This document shows positions 34,561 to 44,187 of a DNA stretch of 64,000 nucleotides, in pieces; the first letter of the stretch is position 1, and each line of letters starts with the position of its first letter. The notes beneath the pieces are model-generated. The model saw only the letters and a program-made list of their open reading frames with translations, was not told the DNA's origin and searched no databases. This DNA is from Pseudomonas beijingensis (lineage in GTDB: Bacteria > Pseudomonadota > Gammaproteobacteria > Pseudomonadales > Pseudomonadaceae): positions 6,266,001-6,330,000 of the forward strand of contig NZ_CP117425.1 in NCBI RefSeq assembly GCF_030687295.1, given 5' to 3'. The translations under genes and the position numbers were made by a program.

Positions 34561-37500
34561 ATGTCTGATGCACTCTGGGCCGCCCGGCTGGGCGACGCAC
34601 TGAACCACACCTCGATGATGGCCGATATCCTCGGCGGCGTTCTGGAAGTGGCGGCGAACATTGCGATCACCGCCGTGGCGACGGCGGCCGTGGTGGCCGC
34701 TACGGGCATCACCGTTGCCACGGGCGGGTTGGGTTGTTTCCTGCTCGGTGCCGTGGTGGGCGCCGTCGTCGGCCTGGCCATGAGCAAGACCGGAGCCGAC
34801 AAGGGGTTGAGCAATATATGCGAGGGCATCGGCAACGCTCTGTTCCCCCCCACGGTGCAAGCCAATATCCTCACCGGCTCCACCAACACCCTGACCAACA
34901 ATATCCCGGCCGCCCGAGCCGCCGGGGCGATTCAATCCCATGTCGCGCCGGCCGGTACCGAGCTTGAGGCCCCCGAGCCAGAAGCCGAACCCAGTTACCT
35001 GGACATGGCCGAGAATTTCTTTTCGCAGATGTGGCGACCCACCGTCGCCACGCCCGCGCCCGGTGCCGTGCCCAAGCCGCTGGACATGATCGCGTGCATG
35101 AAGCATCCGCCGATGCCGCCGCAGTTCCTGGCCGAAGGCTCGGACAAAGTCACCATTAACGGCCAGCCCGCCGTGCGCAGCGGCGACCGCAGCACCTGCG
35201 ATGCGACCGTGGTGTCGTCCGGGTTGATTTCCCCTGACGTGACCATTGGCGGCGGCTCAGTGGTGGTGCGCGAGATCCGCAGCGGCAAGACCCCGGGCGT
35301 AGGGTTGGCCGTCACTGCCTTGCTGATGCTCAAGGGCGGCAAAGGCAAATTCCTCAGTAACCTGCCGTGCATGCTGGTGGGCGGCGCGGCCTCCATGGCC
35401 GTCAGCAGCGCGATGGGCGCCGCGGCCAATGCCGCCATGGGCTCCTCGAACCCCGTGCATGCCGCCACCGGGGCCAAGGTACTGGGCGATGTCGAAGAGA
35501 TGGATTTCGTCCTGCCCGGCATCTTGCCGATCGACTGGCAGCGCTTCTATAACAGCCGCGACGCACGCCATGACGGGATGTTCGGGGCAGGTTGGAGCGT
35601 GCCCTATGAAGTGCGCGTCGAAATCCTGCCTCACCCCGAAGGCGGCGAAACGCTGGTCTACACCGATGAACAGGGTCGGCGCATCGACATGGGCTCGATT
35701 GCCCTGGGCGGCGCCGTGTTCAGTGCCGGTGAAGGCCTCAGCGTGCGGCGCCATGCCAACGGCGAACTGCTGATCGAAAGCGCCGACGGCTTGTACCGGC
35801 TGTTCGAACCCTCGCCCGCCAATGCAGCGCTGCTGCGCCTGAACCAACTGGGTGATCGCAACGACAATCGAATCTACCTGGACTACGACGACACCGGACG
35901 CCTGGCGCAATTGCGCGACACCTTCGACCTGACCCGCATCGCGCTGGCGTATGACGAGCGCTGGCCGCAGCGGGTCAGCCGGATCGACCGCCTCTATGCC
36001 GATCAACGCCGGGAAGTGCTGATGCACTATGGCTACGACGGCCAGGGCAATCTGGAACAGGTCCGTCAGTCCAACGGCCAGGTGAAGCGTCGCTATGCCT
36101 ACGATGCCGGGCGGCGAATGGTGGAACACCAGCTGCCCACCGGGCTTCGCTGTTTCTATGAATGGGCGCTGGTTGAAAACCTGGAATGGCGGGTTGTTCG
36201 TCACTGGACCGACGCCGGCGATACCTACACCTTCGACTACGACCTGGTAGCCGGCACCACGCGCATCACCGACGGATTGAATCGCATCAGCACCCGTCGC
36301 TGGGATGCTCGCTATCAAATCACCGAAGCCACCGACGCGCTGGGCCGCACCTGGACCTTCCAGTGGAACGAAGAAAGCCAGTTACTGAAGGCGACCGCCC
36401 CCAACGGCGGGCAGCATCAGTTCAGCTATGACGAAGCGGGCAACCTTTGCGAAACCCGCGACCCGCTGGGGCGTAGCGAATCCACACTGTGGCTCGAGCA
36501 CTGGGCCCTGCCCCTGGCTGAAACCGATGCCGCGGGTAACACCTGGCAGTATCGCTATGACTCACGGGGCAATCGCATTCGGGAAACCGACCCGCTGGGC
36601 AACATCACCCGCTATCGCCACGACGCCCACGGCCAGGTGGTGGAGGTCATCGACGCCACCGGCAAAAGCAAAACCATGCGCTGGACGGCCCTTGGGCAAC
36701 TGAGCGAACACACCGACTGTTCCGGTTACACCACACGCTTGAGCTACTGCGAGCGCGGGCTGTTGCTCAGCAGCACCGATGCGCTGGGGGAACGGACGCT
36801 TTTCAGCTACGACGATCAAGGCCGCTTGCTCAACAAGCAACTGCCGGACGGGCGCACTGAGCACTACCAGCGCGATGCGAGCGGACAGTTGATCGGCTAT
36901 AGCGACCCCGCCGGGCACACGACGAATTTCCAGCACACCCCAAGCGGTCAACTGCAGGTGCGCACCGACGCCCATGGCCGTTGGGTGGAACTGAGCTACG
37001 ACAACTACGGGCGTCTATTGGCGCTGACCAACGAAAATGGCGAGTGCTACCGATTTACCTGGGACGCCGCCGACCGCTTGAGCGCTCAACACAGCCTGGA
37101 TGGCAGTCTCAAGCGCTACGCCTACGACCCGCTGGACAACGTCACCCGCGTAGAGGCCCTCGCGGTGCCTGGCAGCACCGACCTGGACCTCTCGCCACAC
37201 GCCCCCATCATCCATGAGCTGGAGCGCGATGCGGTGGGACGGCTGGTGGCAAAAGTCACCGAAGACGGGCGTACCGAGTACAGCTATGACGCGCTCGACC
37301 AAGTCAACGCCATCACCTTCACCCACCAGACCGGCGAAGTGCAAACCGTGGGTTTCGGTTACGACGCGTTGGGACAACTGGTAACCGAACAGAGTTGGGC
37401 CGGGTGCCTCGAACATCGCTACGACGAACTGGGCAACCTGACCCAGACGCAGCTTCCCGATGGCCGTTGGCTGAACCGCTTGCACTACGGCAGCGGCCAC

Positions 37501-39012
37501 CTGCACCAGATCAACCTTGATGGCCAGGTCATCAGCGATTTCGAACGCGACCGTCTGCACCGCGAAGTGCTGCGCACCCAAGGACGCCTGAGCACCCGTA
37601 GCGAATACGACCGCAGCGGTCGCCTGCGCGCCCGCCAGCGCCGACAGCAAGGCCAATCCACGCTGCTGCCCCCAGCGGCGCAATCGCTGTTTGGCTATGA
37701 CGCCAGCGACCAGTTGGTGGAGCGCTTCGACAGCCAACCCGATGCCGCCCATCGCCAGTTACTGCACTACGACGCCACCGGCCGCATCCTCGCCAGCCAG
37801 GACAACCTCCAGGGCCAGCGTGAAGGCTTTGCCTATGACCCCGCCGCCAACCTGCTCGACGGGCTCACGACCGGTGCAGGGCGGGTCGCGCATAACCGCC
37901 TGTTGACCTACCAGGACAAGCGCTACCGCTATGACGGTTTCGGTCGCATGGTCGAAAAACGCAGCGCCCGGCGTGGCGTCCAACGTTTTCGCTACGACGC
38001 CGAACAACGCCTGGTGGAGGTTCACAACGATAATGGCTCGGTCGTCAAAATGACCTACGACCCGCTGGGTCGACGCATCGAGAAGACCGAATACGACCGC
38101 CACGGCACTGTGCTCGGCCGCACCCGTTTCACCTGGGATGCGCTGCAACTGTTGCAAGAACACCGCGACAGCCAGACCAGCCTCTACATCTATGTCGACG
38201 ACAGCCACGAACCCCTGGCGCGCGTCGACGGCCTGGGCGACCAGCAGAAGGTCCGTTATTACCACAACGATTTCAACGGCCTGCCCGAACAGCTTTCGGA
38301 AGCCGATGGCCACACACTCTGGCGCGCCCGTCACCAGATATGGGGCGGCACGGCCGAAGAATTGCGCGAACCCTATTACATCGAAGAGCAGAACCTGCGT
38401 TTCCAGGGCCAATACCTGGACCGCGAAACCGGGCTGCACTACAACACCCTGCGCTTCTACGACCCGGACATCGGCCGCTTCACCACACCGGACCCCATCG
38501 GCCTGGCGGGAGGGCTGAACCTCTACCAGTACGCGCCGAACCCGGTGAGCTGGATCGACCCGTCAGGACTGATGAAATGCTCGACGCCACCCAAGGGTCG
38601 CAAGGTCAACCGGACGGTCTATCGCTTTGAAGAACCAGGGCGCATCAGCACCACGTGGACGGCGCACAAATGGAACGTCGCAGCCCGGCACCGCTACACC
38701 GCCCCGGGCCTGGGCGGTGTCTATGGCGCCAACTCACGCAAGACCGCCATGGGCGAAGTCAATCACTGGGGTGTGGACCTCTCCACCCGGGTGCTGGTGA
38801 GCAAGGAAGTGCAGCTTAACAATGTCCTGGATTTGACCCGGTCCGATGTGCGCAAGCAATTGGGTGTTTCCCTCAAGAGCATCACCGGCGACAAATACAC
38901 CCAGACCCATCAAATCGGCGCCTGGGCCAAGGCTAATGGCTATGATGGGATCCTGGCGCCGTCGGCGCGAAACCCGACCGGCAGCAACTTGATTTCCTTT
39001 GCGGGTTTTTAG
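34561..39012 (+). CDS. Rhs effector 1: prePAAR-TM-PAAR-Rhs with RES-like C-terminal toxin
   Basis: 1483 residues. The prePAAR motif AARLGDALNHT (7-17) precedes two or three hydrophobic helices (about 20-75), a PAAR domain (about 105-240) and another hydrophobic stretch. The YD/RHS-repeat cage runs from about 300 to 1337 and ends PVSWIDPSGL (PxxxxDPxGL autoproteolysis motif, Asp1333). The 146-residue tail (1338-1483) fits the RES fold: YRF with Arg1355, AMGE with Glu1399, NVLDLT, and GYDGILAPSARNP with Ser1468. These are the Arg, Glu and Ser that name the family. RES proteins degrade NAD+ in RES-Xre toxin-antitoxin systems, so NAD+ depletion in the target cytoplasm is the inferred activity. 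Confidence 0.85.
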   Translation: MSDALWAARLGDALNHTSMMADILGGVLEVAANIAITAVATAAVVAATGITVATGGLGCFLLGAVVGAVVGLAMSKTGADKGLSNICEGIGNALFPPTVQANILTGSTNTLTNNIPAARAAGAIQSHVAPAGTELEAPEPEAEPSYLDMAENFFSQMWRPTVATPAPGAVPKPLDMIACMKHPPMPPQFLAEGSDKVTINGQPAVRSGDRSTCDATVVSSGLISPDVTIGGGSVVVREIRSGKTPGVGLAVTALLMLKGGKGKFLSNLPCMLVGGAASMAVSSAMGAAANAAMGSSNPVHAATGAKVLGDVEEMDFVLPGILPIDWQRFYNSRDARHDGMFGAGWSVPYEVRVEILPHPEGGETLVYTDEQGRRIDMGSIALGGAVFSAGEGLSVRRHANGELLIESADGLYRLFEPSPANAALLRLNQLGDRNDNRIYLDYDDTGRLAQLRDTFDLTRIALAYDERWPQRVSRIDRLYADQRREVLMHYGYDGQGNLEQVRQSNGQVKRRYAYDAGRRMVEHQLPTGLRCFYEWALVENLEWRVVRHWTDAGDTYTFDYDLVAGTTRITDGLNRISTRRWDARYQITEATDALGRTWTFQWNEESQLLKATAPNGGQHQFSYDEAGNLCETRDPLGRSESTLWLEHWALPLAETDAAGNTWQYRYDSRGNRIRETDPLGNITRYRHDAHGQVVEVIDATGKSKTMRWTALGQLSEHTDCSGYTTRLSYCERGLLLSSTDALGERTLFSYDDQGRLLNKQLPDGRTEHYQRDASGQLIGYSDPAGHTTNFQHTPSGQLQVRTDAHGRWVELSYDNYGRLLALTNENGECYRFTWDAADRLSAQHSLDGSLKRYAYDPLDNVTRVEALAVPGSTDLDLSPHAPIIHELERDAVGRLVAKVTEDGRTEYSYDALDQVNAITFTHQTGEVQTVGFGYDALGQLVTEQSWAGCLEHRYDELGNLTQTQLPDGRWLNRLHYGSGHLHQINLDGQVISDFERDRLHREVLRTQGRLSTRSEYDRSGRLRARQRRQQGQSTLLPPAAQSLFGYDASDQLVERFDSQPDAAHRQLLHYDATGRILASQDNLQGQREGFAYDPAANLLDGLTTGAGRVAHNRLLTYQDKRYRYDGFGRMVEKRSARRGVQRFRYDAEQRLVEVHNDNGSVVKMTYDPLGRRIEKTEYDRHGTVLGRTRFTWDALQLLQEHRDSQTSLYIYVDDSHEPLARVDGLGDQQKVRYYHNDFNGLPEQLSEADGHTLWRARHQIWGGTAEELREPYYIEEQNLRFQGQYLDRETGLHYNTLRFYDPDIGRFTTPDPIGLAGGLNLYQYAPNPVSWIDPSGLMKCSTPPKGRKVNRTVYRFEEPGRISTTWTAHKWNVAARHRYTAPGLGGVYGANSRKTAMGEVNHWGVDLSTRVLVSKEVQLNNVLDLTRSDVRKQLGVSLKSITGDKYTQTHQIGAWAKANGYDGILAPSARNPTGSNLISFAGF

Positions 39013-39013
39013 A

Positions 39014-39292
39014 ATGGGACTGGAAGACGAATACGTCGGCGACGCCGATTGGCAGACATTCGTGCGGCTGTACGAAGAGGACTACCTCGACGACAACGCC
39101 CGTACGCTGGCCAAGGCCATGGACGAGCACCTCGACATGGCCGTGGTGCTGTATGGCAAAAGGGGGCTCAAGGAAGGCTTATGGTGGCTGGAACAGACCG
39201 TGCCCGCCTTGGGCAACAAACGGCCGGCCGATTGCCTCAAGACCCCGAAACTGATCAAGCGCCTGAGAATGGCCTTGATGAGCATGCCGTAA
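39014..39292 (+). CDS. DUF2384 (MbcA/ParS/Xre-like) immunity protein for the RES-tailed Rhs
   Basis: 92 residues from the ATG at 39014, one base after the Rhs stop; an in-frame GTG/ATG start inside rhs is not needed. The C-terminal half (LYGKRGLKEGLWWLEQTVPA, then RPADCLKTPKLIKRL) resembles the DUF2384 toxin-binding domain of MbcA/ParS antitoxins. There the pattern is 'A..WL..p.p.L.g..P.d.l.t'. The N-terminal half is acidic and does not show a clear helix-turn-helix. No signal peptide, consistent with neutralising a cytoplasmic toxin. RES toxins are normally paired with exactly this antitoxin domain, which supports both calls. Confidence 0.7.
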   Translation: MGLEDEYVGDADWQTFVRLYEEDYLDDNARTLAKAMDEHLDMAVVLYGKRGLKEGLWWLEQTVPALGNKRPADCLKTPKLIKRLRMALMSMP

Positions 39293-39367
39293 CCCACAAG
39301 GACACCGGTGCAATGGAAGGCATCCAATTGCTTGAACACACTGTCATCAGCCACCTGAGCGACCTGC

Positions 39368-42300
39368 ATGTCTGACGCGCTCTGGGCCGCCCGCCTGGGC
39401 GATGCACTCAACCACACCTCGATGATGGCCGACATCCTCGGCGGCGTCCTGGAGGTGGCGGCCAACATTGCGATCACCGCCCTGGCGACCGCCGCCGTGG
39501 TCGCGGCCACGGGCATCACCGTGGTCACCGGCGGCCTGGGCTGCTTCGTCCTGGGCCTGGTGGTGGGCACCGTCGTCGGCCTGGCCATGAGCAAGACCGG
39601 GGCCGACAAAGGCCTGAGCAATTTATGCGAGGGGATCGGCAACGCCCTCTTTCCGCCCACGGTGCAGGCCAACATCCTCACCGGCTCCAAGGACACCTTC
39701 ACCAACAACATCCCCTCGGCCCGCGCCGCCGGCGCTGTGGTTTCCCATGTCGCGCCGGCCGGCACCGAGCTGGACATGCCCGAGCCGGAAGAAGAGCCTA
39801 GCTATCTGGACATGGCCGGGAATTTCTTCTCGCAGATGTGGCGCCCCACTGTCGCCTCGCCCGCCCCCGGAACAGAGACCCGGCCGGAAGACCTGGTGAT
39901 CTGCACCAAGCATCCAACCATGCCACCGCAGTTCATGGCCGAAGGCTCGGAAAAGGTCACCATCAACGGCCAGCCCGCCGTGCGCAGTGGCGACCGCAGC
40001 ACCTGCGATGCGACGGTGGTGTCGGCCGGGCTGATTTCGCCCAACGTGACCATTGGCGGCGGTTCGGTGGTGGTGCGCGAGATCCGCAGCGGCAAGACCC
40101 CGGGCGTGGGCCTGGCGGTCACCGCGTTGCTGATGCTCAAGGGCGGCAAGGGCAAGTTCTTCAGCAAACTGCCGTGCATGCTGGTGGGCGGCGCGGTGTC
40201 CATGGCCGCCAGCAGCGCCGCGAACGCGGCCGCCAACGCCGCCATGGGCTCGTCGAACCCGGTGCATGCCGCCACGGGCGCCAAAGTATTGGGCGGTGAC
40301 GAAGAGCTGGATTTCGTCTTGCCCGGCATCCTGCCGATTGACTGGCAACGCGTGTACAACAGCCGCGACGAACGCCGCGACAGTTTGTTCGGCGCCGGCT
40401 GGAGCGTCGCCTACGAAGTCCAAGTGCAAATCCAGCCCCACCCCGACGGCGGCGAAACCCTGGTCTACACCGACGAACAGGGCCGGCCCATCGACATGGG
40501 CTCCATCCCCTTGGGCGGCGCGGTGTTCAGCGCCGGCGAAGGCCTGGCCGTGCGCCGCCATGTGAACGGGCAATTGCTGATCGAAAGCGAAGACGGCCTG
40601 TACCGTTTGTTCGAACCTTCGCCAGCCAACCCATCACACCTGCGCCTGAGCCAACTGGGCGACCGCAACGACAACCGCATCCACCTCGACTACGACGACG
40701 CCGGACGCCTGGTGCGGCTGCGCGACACCTTCGACCTGGTGCAAATCGAGCTGATCCGCGCAGGCGAACGCGTCACCCACATCGAACGACTGTACCCCGA
40801 CCAAACGCGAGAGGTGCTGGTCAGCTACGCCTACGACGCGGCCAACACCCTCGCCGAAGTGCGCGACGCCACCGGCCAGGTGCAACGGCGCTTCCGCTAC
40901 GACGCCGGGCAACGAATGGTCGAGCACCAGTTGCCCACCGGCCTGCACTGCTTCTACGAATGGGCCCTGATCGACGATCAGGAATGGCGCGTGGTCCGCC
41001 ACTGGACCGACGAAGGCGACACCTACCAGTTCGACTATGACCTCAAGGCCGGCATCACCCGCATCAGCGACAGCCTGCAACGGGTCAGCACCCGGCACTG
41101 GAACAGCCAGCACCAGATCACCCGGTTCAGCGACAACCTCGGCCAGACGTGGCTGTTCGAGTGGAACGATGAGCGCCAGTTGCTCAGCGCCACCGATCCA
41201 CAGGGCGGCCAGTACTCATTCAGCTACGACGACGCCGGCAACCTCATCAGCGAAACCGACCCGTTGGGCCGCAGCGATTCCACCCTCTGGCTCGAACACT
41301 GGGCCCTGCCGCTGGTGGACACCGACGCCGCCGGCCACAGCTGGAAGTACCGCTACGATCAACGCGGCAACTGCACCGCGGAAACCGACCCGCTGGGCCA
41401 TGTCACCCGCTACCGCTACGACGCCCATGGCCAGGTCGTGGAGATCATCGACGCCACCGGCAAAAGCAAAAAGCTGCGCTGGAACCCGTTCGGGCAATTG
41501 GTGGAACACGTCGATTGCTCGGGTTACCCGACGCGTTTCAGCTACGACGCGCGCGGTTACCTGCAGACCATCACCGACGCCCTCGGCGAACGCACCCAAT
41601 TCAGCTACGACGCCCAAGGGCGCCTGCTCGGCAGCCAATTGCCGGACGGCCGCACCGAGCACTACCAGCGCGACACCGCAGGCTTACTCACCGGCTACAC
41701 CGACCCGGCCGGGCACACCACGCTCTACCAACACAACCGCCGCGGCCAGGTTCGCCAACGCACCGACGCCCAGGGCCGGCAGGTGCAGTTCGCCTACGAC
41801 AGCTTCGGCCGGCTGCAAGCGCTGACCAATGAGAATGGCGAGAGCTACCGGTTTGCCTGGGATGCCGGGGATCGGTTGACCGAACAACAAGACCTGGATG
41901 GCAGCGCCAAGCGCTACGACTACGACCGCCTCGACAACGTCGCGGCAGTGACGGCGATGCCTGCGCCGTACGGCACGGGCCTGGCGATCATTCCCGAAGC
42001 ACCGCCGGCGCCCATCGTCCATCGCCTGGAACGCGACGGCGCGGGCCGGCTGATCGCCAAAGTCACCGACGATGGCCGCACTGAATACAGCTACGACCCG
42101 CTGGACCAACTCATCGCCGTCACCTTCACCGACCTGCAGGGCAACGCCCAGACCCTGAGCTTCGCCTACGACGCCCTCGGCCAGTTGCTCGCCGAAAACA
42201 GCGCCGCCGGCAGCCTGCAACACCACTACGACGAACTCGGCAACCTGATCCAGAGCCAACTGCCCGATGGCCGCTGGGTCAATCGCCTGTACTACGGCAG

Positions 42301-43786
42301 CGGCCACCTGCACCAGATCAACCTCGACGGCCAAGTCATCAGCGACTTCGAACGCGACCGCCTGCACCGCGAAGTGCTGCGCACCCAAGGGCAGATCAGC
42401 ACCCGCAGCGAATACGACCGCAGCGGCCGCCTGCGCACGCGACAACGCCGCCACAGCAGCCAACCCTCGCTGCTGCCAGCGGCGGTGCAACAACACTTCG
42501 AGTATGACCCCGCCGACAACCTCATCGGCAAACTCGACCAGCAACCCGCCGCGCAACAGCGCCAGCTACTGCACTACGACGCCACCGGCCGCATCATCGC
42601 CAGCCAGGACAGCCTGCACGGCCAGCGCGAAACCTTCACCTACGACGCCGCCGCCAACCTGCTGGACGGCCCAGCCCCCGGCGCCGGGCTGGTGGTGCAC
42701 AACAAACTGCTGACCTACCAGGACAAGCGCTACCGCTACGACGCCTTCGGCCGGATGATCGAAAAACGCAGCGCCAAACGCGGCGTGCAACACTTCGCCT
42801 ATGACGCCAACAGCCGCTTGATTGAAGTGCGCAACGACAATGGCAGCGTCGTGAAAATGGCCTACGACCCGCTGGGCCGGCGCATCGCCAAGGCCGAGCA
42901 CGACAACAATGGTTACCCGCTGGGCGAAACCTGCTTCACCTGGGACGGCATGCGCTTATTGCAGGAAAGTCGGTACAACCAGACCAGCCTTTATCTTTAT
43001 ACGGATAACACCTACGAACCCCTTGCACGGATCGATGGATACGGCGCGCATCAGAAAGTCCGTTATTACCACAACGACCTGAACGGCCTGCCAGAACAAC
43101 TCACAGAAGCCGACGGACGAAGCGTCTGGCAAGCTCGATTTGAGGTGTGGGGTAACCCCCTTCAGGAAATTCGTGAACCCTACTTCATCGAAGAGCAAAA
43201 CCTGAGGTTCCAGGGACAGTACCTCGATCGAGAAATTGGGCTGCACTACAACGTTCTCAGGTTTTATGATCCCGACGTGGGTCGCTTCACTACGCCCGAC
43301 CCAATAGGCTTGGCCGGAGGCCTTAATTTTTATGCCTATGCACCCAACCCTATCGGCTATGCAGACCCTCTAGGTCTTGCAGTCGACCCGCTGATAAAAC
43401 TGAAAGACCGCGGGTACACAGGCGTCACGAAGACACCCGGTGGAGGTCTCGACTATTCTGAAAGTAACGCGCTTTACAACAAAAAACCCGGCGTGAACCC
43501 AATCGTTAGAATTGAATACACCGGGGACTATGGGAAGGACTTCGAGGCCGCAAACAAGGCGGCCAAATTGAGTCAAAAAACTACGCCGTCCGGTCATGTA
43601 TGGCACCACCTGGATGATTACGATCCCAAGACCAACACAGGCACGATGCAACTCATCAAGCAAAACGCCCACAACGGCATAAGCCATAACGGCGGCGTAG
43701 CTCAATACAAAGCAGCTACGGGCAAGGCCTATACCCACCCAGCTCGTTTCAAGAGCAGAACAAAAGGAGCATCCAAATGCGGCTGA
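39368..43786 (+). CDS. Rhs effector 2: prePAAR-TM-PAAR-Rhs with WHH nuclease tail
   Basis: 1472 residues, a near duplicate of Rhs 1 up to residue 1337; the cleavage Asp is again residue 1333 (PIGYADPLGL). The prePAAR AARLGDALNHT, the helices and the PAAR domain are conserved. The 135-residue tail (1338-1472) differs completely: GHVWHHLDDYDPKTNTGTMQ with WHH at 1412-1414, then NAHNGISHNGGVAQYKAATG with His1435 and His1440. This is the WHH variant of the HNH/endonuclease VII superfamily, so a DNase acting in the target cytoplasm is expected. From about 42950 on, codon use becomes more AT-rich than in the rest of the gene. The stop overlaps the next gene by 10 nt. Confidence 0.87.
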   Translation: MSDALWAARLGDALNHTSMMADILGGVLEVAANIAITALATAAVVAATGITVVTGGLGCFVLGLVVGTVVGLAMSKTGADKGLSNLCEGIGNALFPPTVQANILTGSKDTFTNNIPSARAAGAVVSHVAPAGTELDMPEPEEEPSYLDMAGNFFSQMWRPTVASPAPGTETRPEDLVICTKHPTMPPQFMAEGSEKVTINGQPAVRSGDRSTCDATVVSAGLISPNVTIGGGSVVVREIRSGKTPGVGLAVTALLMLKGGKGKFFSKLPCMLVGGAVSMAASSAANAAANAAMGSSNPVHAATGAKVLGGDEELDFVLPGILPIDWQRVYNSRDERRDSLFGAGWSVAYEVQVQIQPHPDGGETLVYTDEQGRPIDMGSIPLGGAVFSAGEGLAVRRHVNGQLLIESEDGLYRLFEPSPANPSHLRLSQLGDRNDNRIHLDYDDAGRLVRLRDTFDLVQIELIRAGERVTHIERLYPDQTREVLVSYAYDAANTLAEVRDATGQVQRRFRYDAGQRMVEHQLPTGLHCFYEWALIDDQEWRVVRHWTDEGDTYQFDYDLKAGITRISDSLQRVSTRHWNSQHQITRFSDNLGQTWLFEWNDERQLLSATDPQGGQYSFSYDDAGNLISETDPLGRSDSTLWLEHWALPLVDTDAAGHSWKYRYDQRGNCTAETDPLGHVTRYRYDAHGQVVEIIDATGKSKKLRWNPFGQLVEHVDCSGYPTRFSYDARGYLQTITDALGERTQFSYDAQGRLLGSQLPDGRTEHYQRDTAGLLTGYTDPAGHTTLYQHNRRGQVRQRTDAQGRQVQFAYDSFGRLQALTNENGESYRFAWDAGDRLTEQQDLDGSAKRYDYDRLDNVAAVTAMPAPYGTGLAIIPEAPPAPIVHRLERDGAGRLIAKVTDDGRTEYSYDPLDQLIAVTFTDLQGNAQTLSFAYDALGQLLAENSAAGSLQHHYDELGNLIQSQLPDGRWVNRLYYGSGHLHQINLDGQVISDFERDRLHREVLRTQGQISTRSEYDRSGRLRTRQRRHSSQPSLLPAAVQQHFEYDPADNLIGKLDQQPAAQQRQLLHYDATGRIIASQDSLHGQRETFTYDAAANLLDGPAPGAGLVVHNKLLTYQDKRYRYDAFGRMIEKRSAKRGVQHFAYDANSRLIEVRNDNGSVVKMAYDPLGRRIAKAEHDNNGYPLGETCFTWDGMRLLQESRYNQTSLYLYTDNTYEPLARIDGYGAHQKVRYYHNDLNGLPEQLTEADGRSVWQARFEVWGNPLQEIREPYFIEEQNLRFQGQYLDREIGLHYNVLRFYDPDVGRFTTPDPIGLAGGLNFYAYAPNPIGYADPLGLAVDPLIKLKDRGYTGVTKTPGGGLDYSESNALYNKKPGVNPIVRIEYTGDYGKDFEAANKAAKLSQKTTPSGHVWHHLDDYDPKTNTGTMQLIKQNAHNGISHNGGVAQYKAATGKAYTHPARFKSRTKGASKCG

Positions 43787-44187
43787 CCCTCGAAGAATCC
43801 GAACGCGCCCTCTCTGTGCAAGAGTTGAATGAGTTCCAAGAAAAATTCAATGTGGAATTACCGATAGCCTTTAGGCAATTTTATCTAAAGCACAACGGCG
43901 GCGATTTGTCTGAGAGCAATAGCGAAAATGATTTCTTGCTGGGTGGATTCACGCCGATCAAATACGGACAAGCCCCTATCGAAACGGTCTATCGCGACTT
44001 GACGGACGACGTTCCGTCGTTAAAGCAGATGATCCCCTTTGCGTACGATCAGGGTGGTAACTCCTTCCTCTTATCCGTTAAGGAAGCTGACTTCGGAAAT
44101 ATTTATCTGTACTTGATGGATGAAGAAGATCTGGCGTTCGTATGCGAATCATTTGAGGAATTCCTTGCTGAACTCACAGGCCAATAG
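43777..44187 (+). CDS. SUKH (SMI1/KNR4) family immunity protein
   Basis: 136 residues. The pattern LTLEESERALSVQELNEFQE, LPIAFRQFYLKHNGGDLSES, FLLGGFTPIKYG, MIPFAYDQGGNSFLLSV, NIYLYLMDEE and SFEEFLAEL is the SUKH (SMI1/KNR4) fold. It is the commonest immunity family next to nuclease polymorphic toxins. It starts inside the end of rhs 2, so it is translationally coupled to the WHH toxin. No signal peptide. Base composition is AT-rich compared with the T6SS genes, like the toxin tail, which suggests the two moved together. Confidence 0.85.
   Translation: MRLTLEESERALSVQELNEFQEKFNVELPIAFRQFYLKHNGGDLSESNSENDFLLGGFTPIKYGQAPIETVYRDLTDDVPSLKQMIPFAYDQGGNSFLLSVKEADFGNIYLYLMDEEDLAFVCESFEEFLAELTGQ

Noticed and set aside
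39313..39375. Short frame MEGIQLLEHTVISHLSDLHV between the DUF2384 gene and Rhs 2
   Set aside because: Only 20 codons, with no clear ribosome-binding site and no conservation visible; it probably just holds the leader of the second Rhs gene.
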